In this document: positions 59,011 to 64,000 of the stretch, piece after piece
Layout of the letters: each line of letters begins with the position of its first letter
Numbering within the stretch: position 1 is the first letter of the stretch
DNA from: Ustulina deusta
Taxonomy: Eukaryota; Ascomycota; Sordariomycetes; Xylariales; Xylariaceae
Length of the DNA stretch: 64,000 bases
NCBI GenBank assembly: GCA_023159155.1
Contig: JAJNNX010000001.1
Span: forward strand, 3,162,001-3,226,000
Direction: 5' to 3'
Program-made: the position numbers and the translations under genes
Notes under the pieces: generated by a model
The model's input: only the letters and a program-made list of their open reading frames with translations
What the model was told of the DNA's origin: nothing
Databases searched by the model: none

Positions 59011-61180
59011 TTCTACGAAGGTTGAGTAAGGAGAAGCATCATTACCAGGAGTTACATTACCGCCCTAAAGCTCTTTATAGTGGGACAAATTGCACCAAAG
59101 CATCTTCATTGCGTTTCTGCGCCAATTCAACAAGGGAAAGACGTCGAAAACCTCATTACGTAGCTTTCTACCTACGATATACGGGCTATCGTCCCGAGCA
59201 ACCGCATGAAATGGCGACAGCTGTGTGGTGGAAATGAGTTTGTGCATGCTGCGCAGATGTATATCATTTGTTGGCCGAAGTTGGAGAAGCATGTAAAGAG
59301 GGACCTCTGTGGATGATACGTAGTATTTCAGCCCACAATGCAATTGAGGCCAAGTTCCAGTGGTTCGGTTGAACCATTGTGTGTCCCCTGGCCAAAGGCT
59401 TGGTTTGCGGAGAACCCTGGCAAGTCCCCTCACAGGACCAGATAACATTGTCCCATCGCAAGAGAAGAATGTGAGGGGGGACCCTAATGTCGTCAGGGAA
59501 ACCTTCTAGAACCACATAGAGTTCTAAACATGCATAATTCATCGGATGATCGGGTCAATTCTTCCTCGCGAGGTACGAGCTAAGCAATACTGTATGCTAG
59601 ATTCTAAATGCGTCAAGGGAAGATATTCCAACGCAGGAAGTGGCACTCGAACAACTGGAGTACACGATCAGTCCTGATCCGGCAAAAGGGTTCGGAAAGG
59701 CCATTTCGCTGTGCTTCAGCAATCCATAAGCTAGAAGACGCGAGAAACGGCTTAGCAAGAGGCTCTTTCGTCTTCGCCTTCGCATTGAATTAAGAGGGGC
59801 TCCTAGAAAGAGCATGTAGACTCCGGGGCTTGGTGAAGTGGGGACGACCTTCGGTGAGAATAGGCGTCTATTTCTCTAGAGTATGAGAAGAGTTGGAAAG
59901 AGAAAGAAAGAACTGGTTCAGCTTTGAGGACGCTGCCTAAATTTAGCTACCTATACATACCCATTCAATAGAAGACACTCTTGTCCTGATAGGTCTGACT
60001 GAGACCAACTCTTCTGTTCTCAATCAAGATACACAATTTTGAGCTACTACTTAGTTGAGCGGCCGGTTACTACACCCCTTATCCACCCGAGCGAAAATCG
60101 GGAGAGCTATAACTTGCGTGATCGATATATGATCGTCGATTATGTATAGAACCAACAGGGGATATAGAAAAGTAGCGCATAGGACACCGAAACATCTCTA
60201 GAGTAACTAGCACAATTGTTTACCTAGTCATGTATTCAGCATATATTTCACTTCCATATGGTTCCTTAGTATATGCTGTGTCTGTCTCGTTGGGGCTGGT
60301 GTGATAACTCGTATTACATAGAACCGCCCTGTGGGTGTCTCTTCTCGGGCAAACTCTTTTCGTAGAATCAAATCCCACAACTTATCTCAACTAGAGGCAC
60401 GACTCATGAGGCAGCAACCCATAACTACTATCAATAGACACGTAACTCCACGGTTCTGTTAGGATCTCAGTACAGAAGCCAAGGGATGTGCGCATTATGA
60501 GTATGAAGTGTTGCGCGGCATCCTAGAGCCTCATAGAAACGGTATACAAAGCGCGTTCTTTTTCCAGAGAAGGCAGTCTCATAGCGATCTCTGCTCGTTA
60601 TTTTATTGCCGAAAGAATAATTAAAAACCCCCGGGTCTTGGACCTTTGATAAGTGACTATTCTCCTTGAGTCCGATGACGGATGTAGGAAGCCGAGTCAA
60701 GGATCTTGAATTATGAATTGATCTGATACTGTCGTCAGCACCTGGGGCTTTTCTGTCGAGGTGGTTGACTATCGATCCAGCAATTTCCGGTCGGGAAACG
60801 ATAGCTGATGGAATGATCATTCGATGTCAAGCAAGGCCGATGCTTCCTCAACCTCAATGTCCTCTCAGGCAAGTCGAGGGCGCAGTACTGCGCAATATGT
60901 TTCAAGTCCCCAATACCCGGTTATAGGAAACTACAATCTATGGGGTCTTTGATAGTTAATGCTGACTATTATTCTGGGAATCTTCTGTTAAGACTCTGTG
61001 CATGTTTCGTTTTTCCCAGCCCAGCGCCGAATCTCACTCTTGCAGCTGGTGTCTCCGCAGAGACTATTGTCAGAACGAAACTCGCAAAAGCTTCCTCGTG
61101 TGCAAGAATTACTATATCAATTACTATTTTGTTTGGCTTTTGTTCACGGAAAGCCCGTTCTGTGGGTGTTTAATGGGATA
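59011..61180. other. lacA upstream region and gap, no gene recognised
   Basis: The first several hundred bases are the lacA promoter. From 59.9 kb on the sequence is AT-richer with only short frames. A 117-codon minus-strand frame at 60820-60467 has no recognisable motif. Remains of the N-terminal (glutamine amidotransferase) half of the PABA synthase relic may lie in 60.9-61.2 kb but cannot be read with confidence. Confidence 0.4.
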
Positions 61181-62340
61181 CATGTCGATCTGAGGCCGGA
61201 CTCGAGACTATTAACGTTGACTTGCACGAGTCCTGCGCCGCTAGTGGCATACTAGATATCAATCTTGCCTTCATCCACCGATTCATCGTCATTGACCATG
61301 CCAGCGACCAAGCCTACACGCAAACCCTGCTACCTAGCGATTGGCAATGGATCCTCGACGTGGGGGGAACGATCAAGAACATCGGGAGCCCGCTTACATT
61401 ATCCTCGGAATCAACATCGCTGGTGCCTCAAACCCACGATGGTATCGAAGAAACGCTCGCAGCTGCGTTACTGCAGTGCCCATCAGAGATGGAATACAGA
61501 GCCAAGGTGCTACGTTGCCAAGAGCCACTCGCCCCCGGTGATTCGTATGGGCTATGTCCAACGGACGAAACCGGGATCGTTGTGCCATATCCTCGGAATA
61601 ACACAGGTGTTGATGTATGTCGGCTTTACGAGCAGCTGCGTCGCATCAATCCGGCCCCGTTTGGAGCCTTCATTCGCGTTGGATGTCGTAGGAGTCGGCA
61701 GCAGCCTCGAACACTTCCTATCCCAGACAAGACAGGGCCGATGCAAATTCCGACTGACCAATGGAACGGCGAAGAAAGGAAGCAGGATGACACGTGAGCG
61801 TGCACATGAAATCTTCGGGAGCGCTAAGGGGCGCTCTGAAAACCTAATGATCATCGATCTGATCCGCCATGACTTGAGCGGTGTTGTTTTTGTGGAGAAC
61901 ATGTGGTTCTCCAATCTCATGGTCGTTGAGAAGTCTGAGACAGCATACCAACTTGTATCGGTTATTGAGGGCCAATTGGCCCTAGGCTCGGATGAGGAAG
62001 ATGTCACGGACCAGGATTCACCAAGGGGTATCCACGTCCTGAAGTCATCGTTGCCACCTAGGTACCCATAGGTTACACCGATATTGGAGGGGCCGGCGGC
62101 TTCTCGGTTGTGACTTACACCGTGGTTCGTGAGAGCAAGATGCCCGCCAGCTACCACGATACGGATGTCGGCGGGTTTGATACGTGGCATATCGGCGTCG
62201 GGGGCGCCATCACTATCCACAGTACAGATGAAGATAAAATTGTTGGAGATGGGGACAAAAGCCTCCGGTGTACTCAGTGTGTTCCTTCAGCCGGGGGGAA
62301 TTGATTTCCTGCGCACGATGTCGTTTTCAAGTTTGTCCAG
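61181..62340 (+). pseudogene. Broken para-aminobenzoate (aminodeoxychorismate) synthase copy
   Basis: Fragments of the chorismate-binding half of a fungal PABA synthase occur in the right order but in changing frames. From 61222 one frame gives INLAFIHRFIVIDHASD, LPSDWQWILD, PLAPGDSYGLCPTDET and RRINPAPFGAFI (to about 61680). The neighbouring frame then gives VVGVGSSLEHFLS, TRERAHEIFGSAKGRSENLM, IDLIRHDLSGVVFVENM, YQLVSVIEGQLALG and GIHVLKSSLPP. The first frame resumes at 62068 with GYTDIGGAGGFSVV and FDTWHIGVGGAITIHSTDED, with a last shift near 62240. The family block GSMTGAPK and what follows it, expected directly after SLPP, is missing. The intact enzyme makes 4-amino-4-deoxychorismate from chorismate and glutamine. 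With frameshifts and loss of this block the copy cannot be functional; a second intact copy is presumably elsewhere in the genome. Confidence 0.85.
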
Positions 62341-62937
62341 TTACGCGAGCACCCGAAAGGTACCACCGCCAGGGGATATCGTATACGCGGTTGAGTTCAA
62401 GCAAACCCCTATTCCGAGCGCAAGTTTTGTGGGAAATGCAGAATCATTCTTGGCATCGCACAGGTTGCGAATCACATTACACGCTATCTCCCGATCACCG
62501 GGCTGAAGGCAACGGATTGCCGTCGCCTCATGAGGCGTCCCCAGTGATACGGACGTAACTGGGAACAGCTTTCGAGCGTCAGACATTACCTCTAAATGTG
62601 AGACCAAGTTGCTTTTCTTGTTGCCGTAATTCGTAAAGTAGACAACGCTCCCGGCTTCCCCCTGTTAGCACCCAACTGCCCCATTGCAAGCTTGTGTCAA
62701 GGGCAACTCACCTTGCATCTTGGACCTGCGAGTTACGTAACCGTGAATTCCATACTCCAGATGATACATAGCCAAGGCAAACAGGTGGAGATTGGCCTCA
62801 GGGGTAGCTTTTCTAGGCCTCGGTAGTCCCCCATGAATCCATTTCACCCGTTCGTCTTCGAATCGTTGTATGAAGGATTTGATTATCGTGTAACGAATAT
62901 TAGGCAGTTGTTCTTGGCAAAGCATCGAACCTCTCAT
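62341..62937 (-). CDS. Unrecognised minus-strand reading frame, possible gene fragment
   Basis: I do not recognise this protein. Two long minus-strand frames (from 62937 and to 62341) can be joined by a 57-nt intron, 62711-62655, with GTGAGT donor, a GCTAAC branch site and a GAAG acceptor, so that KMQ runs into AGSVVYFTNYGNKKSN. The reading then continues through HLEVMSDARKLFPVTSVSLG and DREIACNVIRNLCDAKNDSA to a stop at 62341. The text looks protein-like (balanced, no low complexity), but the start at 62937 is not convincing and a matching frame (VEIPLSNERFDALPR) appears just upstream in another register, suggesting an interrupted gene. It lies between two pseudogenes and may share their fate. 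Confidence 0.35.
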
Positions 62938-63138
62938 TCGATAGCGGGATTTCTACATGTGTCTTCAACGCACGTCGCCGTTTATCATCATATGGCTAAA
63001 TCAAGGAATATTTCAATCAATATGTATGGTTCAACATGGAGGCATGATCGTATTTGAAAAATTAGCAGCAATCTAAGTGGTAAAGGCCGACGTTTTGCAC
63101 CCCGCCGAGATTGGCCACCGTCGTAGGTATCACCAGCA

Positions 63139-64000
63139 ATGGATCGTTTCGATGTTGTCATTGTCGGCGCAGGTAACTAGGTTAGCAAATGCAAGTCTCC
63201 TTGGAGAATTTTCTCACTTGATATCTTAGGTCTGCTAGGTCTTGCTATTGCTAGAACTCTGGTTAATGTAAGCTCGAACGACCCCAAATGAATTATTATA
63301 TTGGACGAAGGCAGCTCCATCGGTGGTACTTAGGCTTCAGAGCGGCTTCACCCTGGCTTGAAGACGAGCAATGTAGTAGGCTCATACGAATTCAGCAACT
63401 TCCCTATGGAACTTGAGCGGTATGGGCTCGCCCTAGACTAACACTCCCTGGCTTTGTGGTCACAGGTATTTCACGGATTTCGCAAGACATTCTGGCCTCG
63501 AAAAGCTTTTCCCGCCAACAAACCAGAGTAGAGGCAGCCTTGCTCTCAGAAGATGGGACATGGGAACTCGTTTATCAACGTGTCTGTGAGGATGGACTAC
63601 AAGTTGGAAAGCTAACTTGCGACAAGATCATTATCGCCGCCGGCCATACCTCTGAGGCACACATGCCGACTTTTCGAGGTAGCTTTAATTTCCTGGTCCG
63701 TTGTCCATGCTAAGGACCTCTGCGAACGTTCGCAAGACCTGAGAGGCTGTCAAGAGGCCATATATACCGGGGGTAACAAGTCTGCCTGGGACGTATGTTG
63801 CTACTACCGAGAGTCGCGCACATATCGTCATAAGATGGTCAGGAAGGGGTCCAAGTTGGGTTTGGCGACCTATCTACCCCTTCGGAATGAAGCTAGTACT
63901 TGCGCGATTATCTCCTACCCGTCTATTCAGCTAGTTTGACCCCAGTCCTCGACCCTCACTTCTCCTCGGTTCGGCGATTCCTCTAGGAAACGATTCTTGG
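63139..64000 (+). pseudogene. FAD-dependent monooxygenase pseudogene, cut by the window edge
   Basis: ATG at 63139 opens MDRFDVVIVGAG, and after a 57-nt intron (63173-63229, GTAACT...CTTAG) continues GLLGLAIARTLV: the FAD-binding GxGxxG motif of flavin monooxygenases. Then IIILDEGSSIGGT is followed by a stop exactly where the conserved Trp of GG-T-W is expected (TAG 63331-63333), then ASERLHPGLKTSNVVGSYEF. In-frame stops are at 63289, 63331 and 63439, and the reading must change frame around 63440 (LPGFVVT, then RYFTDFARHSGLEKL) and 63525 (TRVEAALLSEDGTWELV, CDKIIIAAGHTSEAHMPTF). Downstream VVHAKDLCERS, YTGGNKSAWDV and GRGPSWVWRPIYPFG are the second Rossmann (NADPH) part of the same family. 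The gene runs off the window. An intact relative would hydroxylate or Baeyer-Villiger-oxidise a small molecule. Confidence 0.85.

Noticed and set aside
61552..62220. 222-codon minus-strand frame over the PABA synthase relic
   Set aside because: It is antisense to clearly recognisable, if broken, PABA synthase sequence.
63421..63470. Possible intron in the monooxygenase relic (GTATGG...CTAAC...CACAG) that would remove one stop
   Set aside because: The removed bases encode the conserved LPGFVV segment in another frame, so frame damage explains the region better than splicing.
1..64000. CRISPR arrays, rRNA genes, intact transposons with transposase or reverse transcriptase
   Set aside because: None was seen; the genome is eukaryotic and no regular spaced repeats or transposase/RT motifs appear in any translated frame I recognised.

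Overview
The window looks like a chromosomal segment of a filamentous ascomycete, most likely a Sordariomycete. The reasons are short introns (about 47-230 nt) with GTRNGT donors and CTRAC-like branch sites, a Ste12 factor carrying C-terminal C2H2 fingers, HET-type heterokaryon-incompatibility relics, and a DUF2985-like fungal membrane protein. I cannot name the genus. Splice models below were built by hand from reading frame, splice signals and remembered family conservation; no search was run.

Left part (1-29.6 kb) is ordinary core genome: a fungal membrane protein (1176-2455,+), an SLC35F6-like transporter (3375-4837,+), a Yippee zinc-binding protein (6376-6934,-), a ferric reductase (8395-10205,-), a large uncharacterised basic protein (13952-16555,-), the mitochondrial-distribution protein Clu1 (17794-21719,+), an FHA-forkhead transcription factor (23269-25459,-) and a secreted PAF-acetylhydrolase-like esterase (28481-29596,+). 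Gaps between them are rich in a recurring TAGGTACC/TACCTAGG word.

Middle part (29.6-48.7 kb) is gene-poor and partly AT-rich. It holds two HET-like relics (31.7-33.3 kb), a possible small orphan gene (34.4-35.1 kb) and one essential gene, ribosomal protein uS14/RPS29 (35706-35970,-), whose three tiny exons are easy to miss. From 36 to 47.3 kb I recognise no gene.

Right part (47.3-59 kb) is conserved again: ste12 with a long pyrimidine-rich leader (CDS 48731-51177,+), a thioredoxin-fold AhpC/TSA-like protein (52233-52926,-), the tubulin-like DML1/misato gene (53341-55166,+) and, convergent with it, a secreted GH35 beta-galactosidase (55463-59010,-) whose best model needs a 6-nt and a 20-nt microexon.

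The last 3 kb (61.2-64 kb) carry the wreck of what may have been a small metabolic cluster: a frameshifted PABA (aminodeoxychorismate) synthase copy lacking a central conserved block, an unrecognised minus-strand reading frame, and a flavin monooxygenase pseudogene with three in-frame stops that runs off the window. This and the lacA microexons are the most unusual things seen; I find no clear evidence for a wholly new system.
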